Assembly: GCF_000422665.1 (NCBI RefSeq)
Contig: NZ_AUGM01000004.1
Span: forward strand, 327,507 to 391,506
From: Ferrimonas senticii DSM 18821
GTDB lineage: Bacteria; Pseudomonadota; Gammaproteobacteria; Enterobacterales; Shewanellaceae
Length of the DNA: 64,000 bases
Direction of reading: 5' to 3'
Positions 8,483-16,693 of the stretch are shown here, piece after piece. Every line of letters begins with the position of its first letter. Within the stretch, counting starts at the first letter, position 1. The notes below the pieces were generated by a model, which was not told the origin of the DNA, did no database searches, and saw only the letters and a list, made by a program, of their open reading frames with translations. Both the position numbers and the translations under genes were made by a program.

Positions 8483-8872
8483 ATGAAACGGCTCAATTCC
8501 GTTATTGCGCTACTTTTGCTGATGTGGGTTGCCGGCTGCGGCACCAGTGACGATAGCCTGCGCCAACAAGGCCATAATGAGGCCTATATTCAAGGGTTTC
8601 ATGATGGCCGCCACAGCGGCATGAAACGCGCGGGCAATAATTTCGAGCATTACCTGAGAGACGAGCAGCGCTTTAATAACGATCGCCAATACCAGCAAGG
8701 CTGGCAGGCTGGGGAACAAGAAGGGATCCGCTTACAGCAGCAGGCCAAAGCGATCGGCACCGGCGCGGCGGCGGCAATGCCCACAACCAACAGCAGTTCG
8801 GTTGATCCGGATGCCATTGCTGATGAGGTTCTAAAAGAGGTCGACACCTCGACACTTAAGGGATTGCAGTAA
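8483..8872 (+). CDS. Small lipoprotein of unknown function
   Basis: The 129-residue product carries a lipoprotein signal: MKRLNSVIALLLLMWVAGC, with the lipidated cysteine at residue 19. The mature protein is hydrophilic and has two related glycine/aromatic motifs, AYIQGFHDGRHSGMKRAG and QYQQGWQAGEQEGIRLQQ, a Y/F-x-x-G-[FWY]-x-x-G pattern repeated once. The C-terminus is acidic and low in complexity. The function is unknown. It probably shares a transcript with the secreted protein upstream. Confidence 0.75.
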   Translation: MKRLNSVIALLLLMWVAGCGTSDDSLRQQGHNEAYIQGFHDGRHSGMKRAGNNFEHYLRDEQRFNNDRQYQQGWQAGEQEGIRLQQQAKAIGTGAAAAMPTTNSSSVDPDAIADEVLKEVDTSTLKGLQ

Positions 8873-8883
8873 ACTGACCAATA

Positions 8884-8911
8884 ATCAGGCCTGCCAACTG
8901 GCAGGCCTGAT
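8884..8911. terminator. Bidirectional terminator, lipoprotein / arsC
   Basis: ATCAGGCCTGCC (8884-8895), loop AACT, GGCAGGCCTGAT (8900-8911): a perfect 12-bp stem between two convergent genes. The T tract is weak on both sides. Confidence 0.75.
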
Positions 8912-8928
8912 ATTACTGCGTAAAAGGA

Positions 8929-9348
8929 TTAACCGACGCGGTTGCCGTTGGCATCCAGCACCAGTTCGCCATCCTCTTTGAACAACGGCCCAGGCGGCCA
9001 GTTATCCAACAGGTCTAATACCGTTTCGCTAGGACGACAGAGTTTCACTCCTTTGGCGCTGCAGACGATTGGTCGGTTCACTAATACCGGATGCTGTAGC
9101 ATCGCCTCCAAGATGGTTTCGTCGCTGACGCCATCGGCCAACAGGTCCAACTCGGCTGCCGGTGATTTGGTTTCCCGCAGCGCTTGACGTGGGGTTAACT
9201 CTGCTGCCGCAAACAGCGCCAACAGTTGTGGTTTAGTCCAACCGGTTTGCAGGTAGGGGATCACCACTGGCTGATAGCCAGCGGCTTCGATGATGCTGAG
9301 AACATTGCGCGAGGTGCCGCAATCGGGATTATGGTGAATAACGATCAT
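8929..9348 (-). CDS. arsC: Arsenate reductase, glutaredoxin-dependent (ArsC family)
   Basis: The 139-residue protein matches E. coli-type ArsC in length and in the active site NPDCGTSRNVLSII (Cys10), with a basic KLCRP segment near residue 105 in the place of the substrate arginines. It would reduce arsenate to arsenite with glutathione and glutaredoxin in the cytoplasm. No arsR or arsB is nearby, so this may be one of the chromosomal single-gene ArsC/YfgD-type relatives, whose role in arsenic resistance is less certain. Confidence 0.85.
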   Translation of the reverse strand: MIVIHHNPDCGTSRNVLSIIEAAGYQPVVIPYLQTGWTKPQLLALFAAAELTPRQALRETKSPAAELDLLADGVSDETILEAMLQHPVLVNRPIVCSAKGVKLCRPSETVLDLLDNWPPGPLFKEDGELVLDANGNRVG

Positions 9349-9361
9349 GGCTCACTCTCCA

Positions 9362-9673
9362 TTACGCCAGTTGATAGCTGATCACGTACAGCTGTTGGAT
9401 GCCTGGGTAGATCTCATCGATCACCGCTTTCAGCTGTGGCAAGGTCATATTCTCTTGCTCGGCGTGGTAATCGGTCAATTCACTGAACAGAATCGGCTCA
9501 ACGGCATTGATCTGCAACCGGCAAAAATGACGACCGTCTTCAAAGGTTGATACCTCAACCACCGAGCCCACTTCAAAGTTTTTCTCCGCTTCGTCGCGGA
9601 TGGTGATGGTTTTCTTGCCGGACAGAATGTCGGCTTCAAAACGTTCAAAGAACGTCATTTCAGTGCGGTACAT
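9362..9673 (-). CDS. yqfB: N4-acetylcytidine amidohydrolase (ASCH domain, YqfB)
   Basis: The 103-residue product is a single ASCH domain. It closely follows E. coli YqfB: ITIRDEAEKNFEVGSVV near the N-terminus and HAEQENMTLPQLKAVIDEIY near the C-terminus. YqfB hydrolyses N4-acetylcytidine to cytidine and acetate, a nucleoside salvage step. The start at 9673 gives MYRTEMTFF. It lies 13 bases upstream of arsC on the same strand, so the two are probably co-transcribed. Confidence 0.9.
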   Translation of the reverse strand: MYRTEMTFFERFEADILSGKKTITIRDEAEKNFEVGSVVEVSTFEDGRHFCRLQINAVEPILFSELTDYHAEQENMTLPQLKAVIDEIYPGIQQLYVISYQLA

Positions 9674-9694
9674 GGATTACCTCTAGAGAAAACA

Positions 9695-9718
9695 AAGCCG
9701 AGCACAGAGGCTCGGCTT
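9695..9718 (-). terminator. Terminator downstream of lysS
   Basis: AAGCCGAG (9695-9702) pairs with CTCGGCTT (9711-9718). On the minus strand the stem is followed by TGTTTTCTC. It ends the lysS transcript before yqfB. Confidence 0.7.
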
Positions 9719-9753
9719 ATCAACGCTTTCCGCTACTAACTATTAACTGAAAA

Positions 9754-9795
9754 CTAATAGCTAATAGCTAATAGCTAATAGCTAAAAACTAATCG
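9754..9795. repeat. Heptamer tandem repeat (CTAATAG)
   Basis: Four perfect copies of CTAATAG (from 9754, 9761, 9768, 9775) are followed by two degenerate copies (CTAAAAA, CTAATCG). The flanks have the same period in decayed form (ACTAACTATTAACTGAAA). It lies in the 3' region of lysS. Related heptad arrays occur at 35.7 and 52.4 kb. Confidence 0.85.
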
Positions 9796-9806
9796 CTTTC
9801 AGCTAA

Positions 9807-9859
9807 TTACGCGTTCGCTTGCGGGCGCATCGCCGGGAACAGGATCACGTCACGGATGG
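9807..9859 (-). pseudogene. Duplicated 3' end of lysS
   Basis: The 48 bases 9812-9859 repeat 9915-9962, the last coding bases of lysS, with only two differences. Read on the minus strand the copy encodes [16 protein letters not shown] and then TAA (9809-9807), nearly the same as the true end of LysS ([16 protein letters not shown]). The bases between the copies still resemble lysS sequence further upstream (FTNTHT region). This is a stub left by a duplication or recombination at the gene end. Confidence 0.88.
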
Positions 9860-9909
9860 CTCTGGGCATTAGTGTGTTGGTTCACCAACACCACCATCCG
9901 CGCATTGAA

Positions 9910-11424
9910 TCAGCCGTTCGCTTGCGGGCGCATTGCTGGGAACAGGATCACGTCACGGATGGTGTGAGTGTTGGTGAACAGCATCGCCAGACGGTCGATA
10001 CCGATACCTTGACCAGCGGTTGGTGGCAGACCGTGCTCCAGCGCGGTGATGTAGTCACCGTCGTAGAACATCGCTTCGTCGTCACCGGCGTCTTTAGCGT
10101 TAACCTGAGCCTTAAAGCGGTTGTCTTGGTCTTCCGCATCGTTCAACTCAGAGAAGCCGTTGGCCACTTCACGGCCGCCGATGAAGAATTCAAAGCGGTC
10201 GGTGAAGAATGGGTTGTCATCGCTGCGACGAGCCAGTGGCGAGATGTCCGCTGGGTAGCCGGTGATGAAGGTTGGCTGGATCAGTTGCGGCTCGGCGGTT
10301 TCACCGAAGATCTCTTCCAGCAGCTGACCACAAGTCCAGAACGGCTCTACGGTGATGTGCAGAGACTTAGCGATGGACACCATCAGATCGCGGTTTTGTA
10401 CGCCCTCGAAGTCCAGTGCTTGGATTTCAGCGTGCTCTGGGTTGTAGTGCTTGATCGCTTCCAGCATGGTCATACGAGCGTACTTGCCACCGAACTCTAC
10501 GGTGTGGTCGCCGTATGGCATCGCCGAGTGACCCAGTACCTCGATCGCCACGGTGCGCAGCATATCTTCGGTCAAGTCGATCAGATCGTTGTAATCCGCG
10601 TACGCCATGTAGAACTCAATCATGGTGAATTCTGGGTTGTGACGAGGAGACAGACCTTCGTTACGGAAGTTACGGTTGATTTCGAATACGCGATCGAAGC
10701 CACCAACCACCAGACGCTTCAGGTACAGCTCTGGAGCAATACGCAGGAACATCTCTTGATCCAAGGCGTTGTGGTGGGTGATGAATGGACGCGCCGACGC
10801 ACCGCCTGGGATCACCTGCATCATTGGGGTTTCCACTTCCATAAAGTCTTTCGACTCCATGTAGCGGCGGATGGCAGAGATCAGCTTAGAACGTACTTTA
10901 AAGGCGTTACGGGAATCTTCGTTAACGATCAGATCCACGTAGCGCTGACGGTAACGCTGCTCTTGGTCGGTCAGACCGTGGAACTTCTCTGGCAGTGGAC
11001 GCAGTGCTTTGGTCAGCAGCTGGTATTCGCCCATATCTACGTACAGATCGCCTTTGCCGGACAGGTGCAGCTGACCTTTAATACCGATGATGTCACCGAT
11101 ATCCAGACCGCCAATCGCTTTCAGTTCTTTCTGTACGTCTTTAGAGGCGTAGCCCTGAATACGGCCAGCAACGTCTTGGATCAGCAGGAATGGACCACGC
11201 TTGGCCATGATACGACCAGCGATGGCTACGATGTGGCCCGCTTGTTCCAGCTCTTCTTTGGTCTTGTCGCCAAACTCGGCCTGCAGTTCAGCAGACTTGT
11301 GGGTTGGGCGCCAGGTGTTTGGGTGACCGTTCGCTGGGCAGTTTTCACGGATCAGGTTCAGCTTAGCGCGACGTTCCGCGATCAACTTGTTTTCATCTTG
11401 TACTTGTTCAGTCATTGTCTTCAA
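9910..11424 (-). CDS. lysS: Lysyl-tRNA synthetase, class II
   Basis: The 504-residue enzyme charges tRNA-Lys. It has the N-terminal OB-fold anticodon domain (about 60-150, [23 protein letters not shown]) and the class II core: motif 1 around [18 protein letters not shown], motif 2 [20 protein letters not shown], and motif 3 [13 protein letters not shown] near the C-terminus. The length equals E. coli LysS. It lies 59 bases downstream of prfB on the same strand, as in E. coli. Confidence 0.97.
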   Translation of the reverse strand: MKTMTEQVQDENKLIAERRAKLNLIRENCPANGHPNTWRPTHKSAELQAEFGDKTKEELEQAGHIVAIAGRIMAKRGPFLLIQDVAGRIQGYASKDVQKELKAIGGLDIGDIIGIKGQLHLSGKGDLYVDMGEYQLLTKALRPLPEKFHGLTDQEQRYRQRYVDLIVNEDSRNAFKVRSKLISAIRRYMESKDFMEVETPMMQVIPGGASARPFITHHNALDQEMFLRIAPELYLKRLVVGGFDRVFEINRNFRNEGLSPRHNPEFTMIEFYMAYADYNDLIDLTEDMLRTVAIEVLGHSAMPYGDHTVEFGGKYARMTMLEAIKHYNPEHAEIQALDFEGVQNRDLMVSIAKSLHITVEPFWTCGQLLEEIFGETAEPQLIQPTFITGYPADISPLARRSDDNPFFTDRFEFFIGGREVANGFSELNDAEDQDNRFKAQVNAKDAGDDEAMFYDGDYITALEHGLPPTAGQGIGIDRLAMLFTNTHTIRDVILFPAMRPQANG

Positions 11425-11483
11425 TTCCTAAATTCTTCCGTTATCGCCACGCTCGATGTTTAGCGTGGCAATAAGTCCGGTCG

Positions 11484-12582
11484 TTACAGACCGGATTTCA
11501 AAGAGGCTTCGATAAAGCGATCCAGATCACCATCCAGCACCGCTTGGGTGTTGCGGTTTTCCACGCCGGTGCGCAGATCCTTGATGCGGGAATCATCCAG
11601 CACGTAAGAGCGGATCTGGCTGCCCCAGCCGATGTCGGACTTGGCGTCTTCAGCGGCTTGCTTCTCGGCGTTCTGCTTGTGCATCTCCAGCTCGAACAGC
11701 TTGGCTTTCAGCTGTTTCATCGCTTGGTCTTTGTTCTTGTGCTGCGAACGTTCGTTCTGACACTGCACCACGGTGTTGGTTGGTACGTGGGTAATACGTA
11801 CCGCCGATTCGGTGGTGTTAACGTGCTGACCACCAGCGCCCGAGGCACGGTACACGTCGATGCGCAGATCCGCTGGGTTGATGTCGATCTCGATGGAGTC
11901 GTCTACTTCTGGGTAGATAAACGCCGAGGAGAACGAGGTGTGACGGCGGCCGCCGGAATCGAATGGCGACTTACGTACCAAGCGGTGTACGCCAGTTTCG
12001 GTACGCAGCCAGCCGTAAGCGTATTCACCGACAAAGCGCACGGTGGCGGACTTCAGGCCAGCCACATCGCCTTCGGACACTTCGATCACTTCGGTCTTAA
12101 AGCCTTTGGCCTCACCCCAACGCAGGTACATGCGCAGCAGCATCGAACACCAATCTTGGGCTTCGGTACCGCCAGAGCCCGCTTGCAGATCCAAGTAGGC
12201 GTCGTTGCTGTCGTGAGCACCAGAGAACATCCGACGGAACTCTAGGTTTTCCAGCTTGGCGCCAAGGTCATCCAGTTCAGCTTGCGCTTCGTCAAAGCTG
12301 TCCTGATCTTCCTCTTCCACCGCCAGCTCCAGCAGTTCGGCAACGTCTTCCAAACCCTGCAGCAGATCGTCGATGGTTTTTACTACCGCTTCCAAGCCTG
12401 CGCGCTCACGACCGAGCGCCTGGGCGCGCTCCGGTTCATTCCATACGTCCGGCTGTTCTAGCTCGGCACTTACCTCTTCTAGACGCTCTTGTTTAGCGTC
12501 GTAGTCAAAGGTACCCCCTAAGGAGATTTGTCCGTTCCGACAACTCCTTAATTCGGTTCTGAACCGGATTAATTTCGAACAT
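11484..12582 (-). CDS. prfB: Peptide chain release factor 2, expressed by programmed +1 frameshift
   Basis: Translation starts at ATG 12582 ([20 protein letters not shown]), meets an in-frame UGA at codon 26 (12507-12505), and continues in the +1 frame through GAC TAC GAC ([12 protein letters not shown]). The total is 365 residues, as in E. coli RF2. The GGQ peptidyl-hydrolysis motif ([18 protein letters not shown]) is present, and the tripeptide region recognising UGA/UAA precedes it ([20 protein letters not shown]). RF2 releases peptides at UAA and UGA. The frameshift lets RF2 level control its own synthesis. A single continuous frame exists from 12665, but its N-terminus is not RF2-like, so I reject that start. 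Confidence 0.95.
12504..12519 (-). promoter_or_regulatory. RF2 programmed frameshift site
   Basis: On the minus strand the sequence reads AGGGGGTACCTTTGAC: an internal Shine-Dalgarno-like AGGGGG, then CUU followed by the UGA stop in zero frame and GAC in +1 frame. It is the classic autoregulatory slip site of prfB. Confidence 0.95.
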
Positions 12583-12703
12583 GTATGCCCTACTGATTTC
12601 TGAGTGGTTTTTGAAAGCGGCGATTGTACTAAAAAGCGGCGGCGTTGGCAGCCGAAAATCAGCATCGATAACCGCCATAAATGGTAGTTAAATAGGCAAA
12701 CAA

Positions 12704-12733
12704 AAGGGCGACTCGATTAACCGAGTCGCCCTT
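12704..12733 (-). terminator. Terminator of the sigma-54 activator gene
   Basis: AAGGGCGACTCG (12704-12715) pairs perfectly with CGAGTCGCCCTT (12722-12733). On the minus strand a TTTTGTTTGCC stretch follows, just after the activator stop codon. Confidence 0.88.
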
Positions 12734-12745
12734 GTTGATGAAGCG

Positions 12746-14281
12746 CTACATCAACCCCAATTTTTTCATCCGACTGCGCAGAGTATTGGGGTGCACTTGC
12801 AGGTGTTCGGCGACGCCGCCGGGGCCGTGGATCTTGCCACCGGTTAAGCGCATCGCATGCTCTAGGTATTTGGCGGTCATCAGATCCAGCGGCACCAGTT
12901 TATCGCTGGTGAAGTTGGCATCGATTACGATGGTGTCTTCCACTTCACTGATCGCGATGCCGTTACTGCCATCGGCATTTAAAAAGCCAAAATTAAGCTG
13001 GCCACCACGGGATTGGATCATCGCCCGCTCCACCGCATTATTCAGTTCCCGGACGTTGCCGGGCCAATCGTGAGCCTGCAACCGCAGCATATCTTGGCTG
13101 CTGATCAGCGGCAGCTGTTTAAAGCCAAGGCGGGGCATCAACCCTTCCATAAAATGGTGCACTAACAGCGGAATGTCCTGCCGTCGCTGCTGCAAATTAG
13201 GAATGTCGATTGGGAACACATTGAGGCGATACCACAAATCTTGGCGAAAATCGCCGCTTTTAACCATCTTGCCTAAGTCGCGGTGGGTCGCCGCCACCAC
13301 GCGGATATCGAGCTCAACCGAATCGGCGCCGCCAACCCGAACAATGGTGCGGTTTTGCAACACCCGCAACAACCGTACCTGAGCCGATAGCGGCAATTCC
13401 CCCAGCTCATCCAGAAAGATGGTGCCGCCATTAGCCTGTTCAAAATAACCTTGCTTGCGCTTTTCGGCGCCGGTAAAAGCGCCGCGCTCATAACCAAACA
13501 GCTCAGAATCGATCAAGCTGTCAGGGATCGCGCCGCAGTTAACCTTAATAAAGGGTTTATTGGCGCGGCTGGAACGACGATGGATGGCGTTGGCGATCAC
13601 CTCTTTACCAACCCCGGTATCACCGGTCAGTAGCACGGTACTTTCCAGTGGTGCAATCGCTTCTACCTGTTCCATCACGGTTTTTAAGCCATTGCGGGCG
13701 CCGATCACCTCGTCATTATCGATGATGCAACGACGCAGCTGACGGTTTTCTGAGATCAAACTGGCGTTATCGACCAGCAAATTATGCTGCTGCAGGTAGT
13801 AGGCGGTCACCACCGAAAATGGCCGCTTAAACTGCTGCAGTAGCTCGGCATGGCGATTGTTAAAGGCTGCTTCATTGTGAGAATAGAGCGCCACCACCCC
13901 AAGATGAACATCGTCGCTTTTCAGCCGCATCAGCAATACCGAGCGCGCCTGTGGCAGCAACTGACTCAGCACATGACTGGTGGTGGGGTCTTGGCTGATG
14001 TCGGTCAAGATCCGCATGGTTGGGCGTTCCGGATCACTCAACTGCACACACATCTGCTCGGTCAAAGCGATGCGCCGATCCAGCAGTCGACCGCTGTGCG
14101 CATCCGCCACCGCCACCCCCTGGATCTCCTGACTTTGCGGCATAAACAGGTTGATGTAGATGCCATCAGCAGGAAAGTGCGGCTGCAGTACCGCAAAGCT
14201 CTCAAACAGGGCTTTTTGGATCTGTAAGCTGCTAAACAACGCTTGGGTAACGTCGCGATAAAGTTTGGGTTCTAAAGACAT
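12746..14281 (-). CDS. Sigma-54-dependent enhancer-binding activator with N-terminal GAF-like domain
   Basis: The 511-residue protein has three parts. Residues 1-180 form a GAF-like sensor (no receiver aspartate, so not a two-component regulator). Residues about 190-430 are a sigma-54 AAA+ domain with Walker A GDTGVGKEVIANAI, the sigma-54 contact loop GAFTGA, Walker B GGTIFLDELGELP, and later arginine fingers. The C-terminus is a Fis-type helix-turn-helix (HGPGGVAEHLQVHPNTLRSRMKKLGLM). This layout is like FhlA/NorR activators that sense a small molecule. It is divergent from the first lyase gene. ACGANATNTCGT-like palindromes and -24/-12 promoters in the next four intergenic regions suggest it controls the whole island. 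Its ligand is presumably the lyase substrate or product. Confidence 0.93.
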   Translation of the reverse strand: MSLEPKLYRDVTQALFSSLQIQKALFESFAVLQPHFPADGIYINLFMPQSQEIQGVAVADAHSGRLLDRRIALTEQMCVQLSDPERPTMRILTDISQDPTTSHVLSQLLPQARSVLLMRLKSDDVHLGVVALYSHNEAAFNNRHAELLQQFKRPFSVVTAYYLQQHNLLVDNASLISENRQLRRCIIDNDEVIGARNGLKTVMEQVEAIAPLESTVLLTGDTGVGKEVIANAIHRRSSRANKPFIKVNCGAIPDSLIDSELFGYERGAFTGAEKRKQGYFEQANGGTIFLDELGELPLSAQVRLLRVLQNRTIVRVGGADSVELDIRVVAATHRDLGKMVKSGDFRQDLWYRLNVFPIDIPNLQQRRQDIPLLVHHFMEGLMPRLGFKQLPLISSQDMLRLQAHDWPGNVRELNNAVERAMIQSRGGQLNFGFLNADGSNGIAISEVEDTIVIDANFTSDKLVPLDLMTAKYLEHAMRLTGGKIHGPGGVAEHLQVHPNTLRSRMKKLGLM

Positions 14282-14503
14282 TTCCTGGGCAGCGGAAGCG
14301 CAATTAATTCAGAGATCATTCAACTTTACAAAAACACACTTCAGCGATTCTGTGTCACAGCTCAAACTTGTTTGGACGTCCATTGGCGAGACTTCCAAAC
14401 TGGCGCTTTGATCACGCTATTTGGTAATCAACAAAAAGAGAATTCCATTCATTGACAAAAATTCGCGAAAAAAACCGGTTTTTGCCAAGCATTTGGCAGC
14501 AAC

Positions 14504-14638
14504 ACGAAGTTTCGTGGGCGTAAATTACGATATCTCGTGGTTGCTCGTGCTTGATCCCGATTCACGACAATACCTCTTTCGCTGTACCTCCATCGGCATA
14601 CACTGCGAGCACAGCAATCACGAACCTCACTCGTGATT
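14504..14638. promoter_or_regulatory. Divergent control region: candidate activator sites before lyase 1
   Basis: The 390 bases between the activator and lyase 1 carry three palindromes: ACGAAGTTTCGT (14504-14515, inside the perfect CACGAAGTTTCGTG), ACGATATCTCGT (14527-14538) and AATCACGA-N7-TCGTGATT (14616-14638). The first two fit the motif ACGANATNTCGT also found before the other island genes. I found no sigma-54 -24/-12 element with correct spacing here; CGGCATACACTGC near 14594 has the GG and GC two bases too close. Confidence 0.6.
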
Positions 14639-14671
14639 GATTACCACTTTCGTATTCTTGTGGAGCACACC

Positions 14672-16318
14672 ATGAAGACTTCAACCAGCAAAATCGCCCT
14701 AGCGGTCCTGATGACCCTGGCCGGCGGCCAAGCATTGGCAAAAGACAGCATCGAACTGAACGGTTTCGATATGACCCTAGAGCAAGCGTGGCAGATCGCC
14801 GAAGGCAAAGCCGAGGTCGAGATCGACGGCAAAGCGGAAAAGCGCTTAGAGAAAGCCTTTGATACCCTGATGACCTCTGCCCGCCTAGGTAAGCCAGTGT
14901 ACGGCCTGACCGTGGGTGTGGGTCTGAACAAGGATCAAAAGCTGTTTGATGCGTCTGGTGAAATGACCGAAGAAGCGCTGAAAGCGTCTCGCGAATTCCA
15001 GTACAACGCGTTCCGTTCTCACAGCGCCGGTGTGGGTGAGCCAATGGATCCAGAACTGGTACGTCTGGGCATGGTAGTTCGTCTGAACACCCTGCTGCAC
15101 GGCCAAACTGGCGTACAGCCAGAAGTGGCGGATCTGTACGTACAGTACCTGAACCACGACATCATCCCAGTGATCCCATCCCAGGGCACCGTTGGTGAAG
15201 CTGACATTCTGCTGGCCTCTCACGTTGGTCTGGCGATGGTTGGCGAGTGGGAAGTGTTCTACAAAGGCGAGCGCGTAAGCTCCGCTAAAGCGATGCAAGA
15301 CGCCGGCATCAAGCCACTGAACCCAATCGGTAAAGATGCGCTGTCTATCCTGTCTAACAACGCTTTCTCTACCGCTTACACCATGAAAGGCTTTAAGCAG
15401 GCAGAACAGCTGCTGGAAGTGGCACCAACCACGTTCGCCCTGTCGCTGGAAGCGCTGAACGGCAACGTTTCACCGTACCTGCCACAAACCAACGACGTGC
15501 GCCCATTCCCTTCCGTACAAGCGATGTCTGAAACCATTCTGGAGCAGCTGGACGGTTCTTACCTATGGGATGCCAACGCTGAGCGTTCACTGCAGGATCC
15601 ACTGTCCTACCGTACCTCTGGCTACACCTTCGCCATGGCCCAAAAAGCCGCTGACGAACTGGAAAAGATGCTGCTGATCCAAGTCAACGCATCCGATGAC
15701 AACCCAGCGGTAGTGCTGGAGCCATCCAAGAAGTACCTGAAAGAATCTCAGCTGCAGCAATACTTGGTGGAAGGTAAAGGTGGCGTGTTCCCAACCGCTA
15801 ACTTCAACCCTCTGCCAGTGGCGATGGCCGCGCAGCAGTTGAACATCGCCTTGGCTCAGGTATCTCACAACACTGCGATGCGTACTCTGCGTCTGTCTGA
15901 TGATCAGTTCACCAAACTGCCACGCTTCCTAAGCGCTCCAGGTAACCCAGGCCACGCTTTTGGTGCCGTACAGAAGACCTTTGCTGATCTGCACACCCGC
16001 AACAAGCAACTGGCTCAGCCGGTAACCTTCGAAGGTCTGTCTATCGCTGGCAACATCGAAGACACCTTTACCAACCTGAAGCTGGTATCTGACAACCTGA
16101 TCCAGATCACCGACAACATGTACACCATGTTCGGTGTGGAACTGCTGCACAGCACCCAAGCGATCGACCTGCGTCGCGCTAAAAACCCAGATCTGAAACT
16201 GGGTGAAGCGACCGAAGAGCTGTACGACGCTTACCGCGCTAAAGTACCGTTCGTGAAAGTTGACCGTCCATACACCCCAGATATCGCTGCGGGTAAACTG
16301 GTGGTAGAACAGTTCTAA
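14672..16318 (+). CDS. Secreted HAL/PAL-superfamily lyase lacking the MIO triad (lyase 1)
   Basis: I chose ATG 14672 because it begins a clear signal peptide (MKTSTSKIALAVLMTLAGGQALA, cleavage before KDS) and GTGGAG lies 7-12 bases upstream. The 548-residue product has the aromatic amino acid lyase fold: VYGLTVGVG (77-84, in the place of YGxNTGFG), SLEALNGN (about 258-265), LQDPLSYR (307-314), NASDDNP (339-345) and GNIEDTFTN. At the position of the canonical SVGASGDLAPLSH it reads TVGEADILLASH (173-184): the Ala-Ser-Gly that forms the MIO electrophile is missing, and the loop is one residue shorter. Known ergothionase, a trimethylamine-eliminating member of this fold, also lacks MIO. I infer a periplasmic beta-elimination on a betaine-type substrate. 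Histidine ammonia-lyase activity is unlikely. Confidence 0.88.
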   Translation: MKTSTSKIALAVLMTLAGGQALAKDSIELNGFDMTLEQAWQIAEGKAEVEIDGKAEKRLEKAFDTLMTSARLGKPVYGLTVGVGLNKDQKLFDASGEMTEEALKASREFQYNAFRSHSAGVGEPMDPELVRLGMVVRLNTLLHGQTGVQPEVADLYVQYLNHDIIPVIPSQGTVGEADILLASHVGLAMVGEWEVFYKGERVSSAKAMQDAGIKPLNPIGKDALSILSNNAFSTAYTMKGFKQAEQLLEVAPTTFALSLEALNGNVSPYLPQTNDVRPFPSVQAMSETILEQLDGSYLWDANAERSLQDPLSYRTSGYTFAMAQKAADELEKMLLIQVNASDDNPAVVLEPSKKYLKESQLQQYLVEGKGGVFPTANFNPLPVAMAAQQLNIALAQVSHNTAMRTLRLSDDQFTKLPRFLSAPGNPGHAFGAVQKTFADLHTRNKQLAQPVTFEGLSIAGNIEDTFTNLKLVSDNLIQITDNMYTMFGVELLHSTQAIDLRRAKNPDLKLGEATEELYDAYRAKVPFVKVDRPYTPDIAAGKLVVEQF

Positions 16319-16362
16319 TACTGCTCTGAGCCCGCTAACTCTCTGGACTTAGCGACTCAATC

Positions 16363-16399
16363 AAAAATCCCCCTCGGGCAAAGCCCAAGGGGGATTTTG
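16363..16399 (+). terminator. Terminator of lyase 1
   Basis: AAAATCCCCCTCGGGC, a short loop, then GCCCAAGGGGGATTTT: a long stem with one mismatch and a T-rich end. It shows that lyases 1 and 2 are separate transcripts. Confidence 0.9.
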
Positions 16400-16546
16400 T
16401 TTTATGGGCGATTTACTGCCCCTATCGAATACAGCTTATTGCTCATCACGCTTTATTTAATCCGGATAATAAAGTTATTTCCCAATCAGCAAAAAACATT
16501 AAACAAAACACCAAATCACTTTATTTAAGAGAACTTCATTCAATAG

Positions 16547-16600
16547 CCGAAATATCGCAATATAAATTACGAAATACAGTTAATCGAACAACGATATCGC
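16547..16600. promoter_or_regulatory. Candidate activator sites before lyase 2
   Basis: CCGAAATATCGC (16547-16558), ACGAAATACAGT (16569-16580) and the palindromic CGATATCG (16592-16599) resemble the ACGANATNTCGT motif of the island with about two mismatches each. They lie 45-110 bases upstream of the -24/-12 promoter, a usual distance for an enhancer-binding activator. The 375-base gap 16319-16693 is otherwise AT-rich and without a gene. Confidence 0.5.
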
Positions 16601-16642
16601 AATTAACCCATAAAGTGTCGGCAGCAACCTGGTTATTTAGCG

Positions 16643-16659
16643 TTGGCACAGCGATTGCT
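16643..16659 (+). promoter_or_regulatory. Sigma-54 (-24/-12) promoter of lyase 2
   Basis: TTGGCACAGCGATTGCT matches the sigma-54 consensus TGGCACG-N4-TTGC with the exact GG-N10-GC spacing. It ends 34 bases before the lyase 2 start codon. Confidence 0.85.
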
Positions 16660-16693
16660 CTTTATTCATGGTCTACTAATCAGGAGTATTACC

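Noticed and set aside
9856..11463. A 535-codon open frame on the plus strand across lysS
   Set aside because: It is the antisense of lysS, has a biased valine/histidine composition, and no family features.
12583..12665. A continuous upstream extension of prfB giving 393 residues
   Set aside because: Its N-terminus is not RF2-like, while the in-frame UGA version matches RF2 exactly in sequence and length.
14951..14959. An Ala-Ser-Gly triplet at residues 94-96 of lyase 1, which could look like a MIO precursor
   Set aside because: It lies in an N-terminal loop about 80 residues before the MIO position and is not conserved in lyase 2 (FGKDGKM at the same place).
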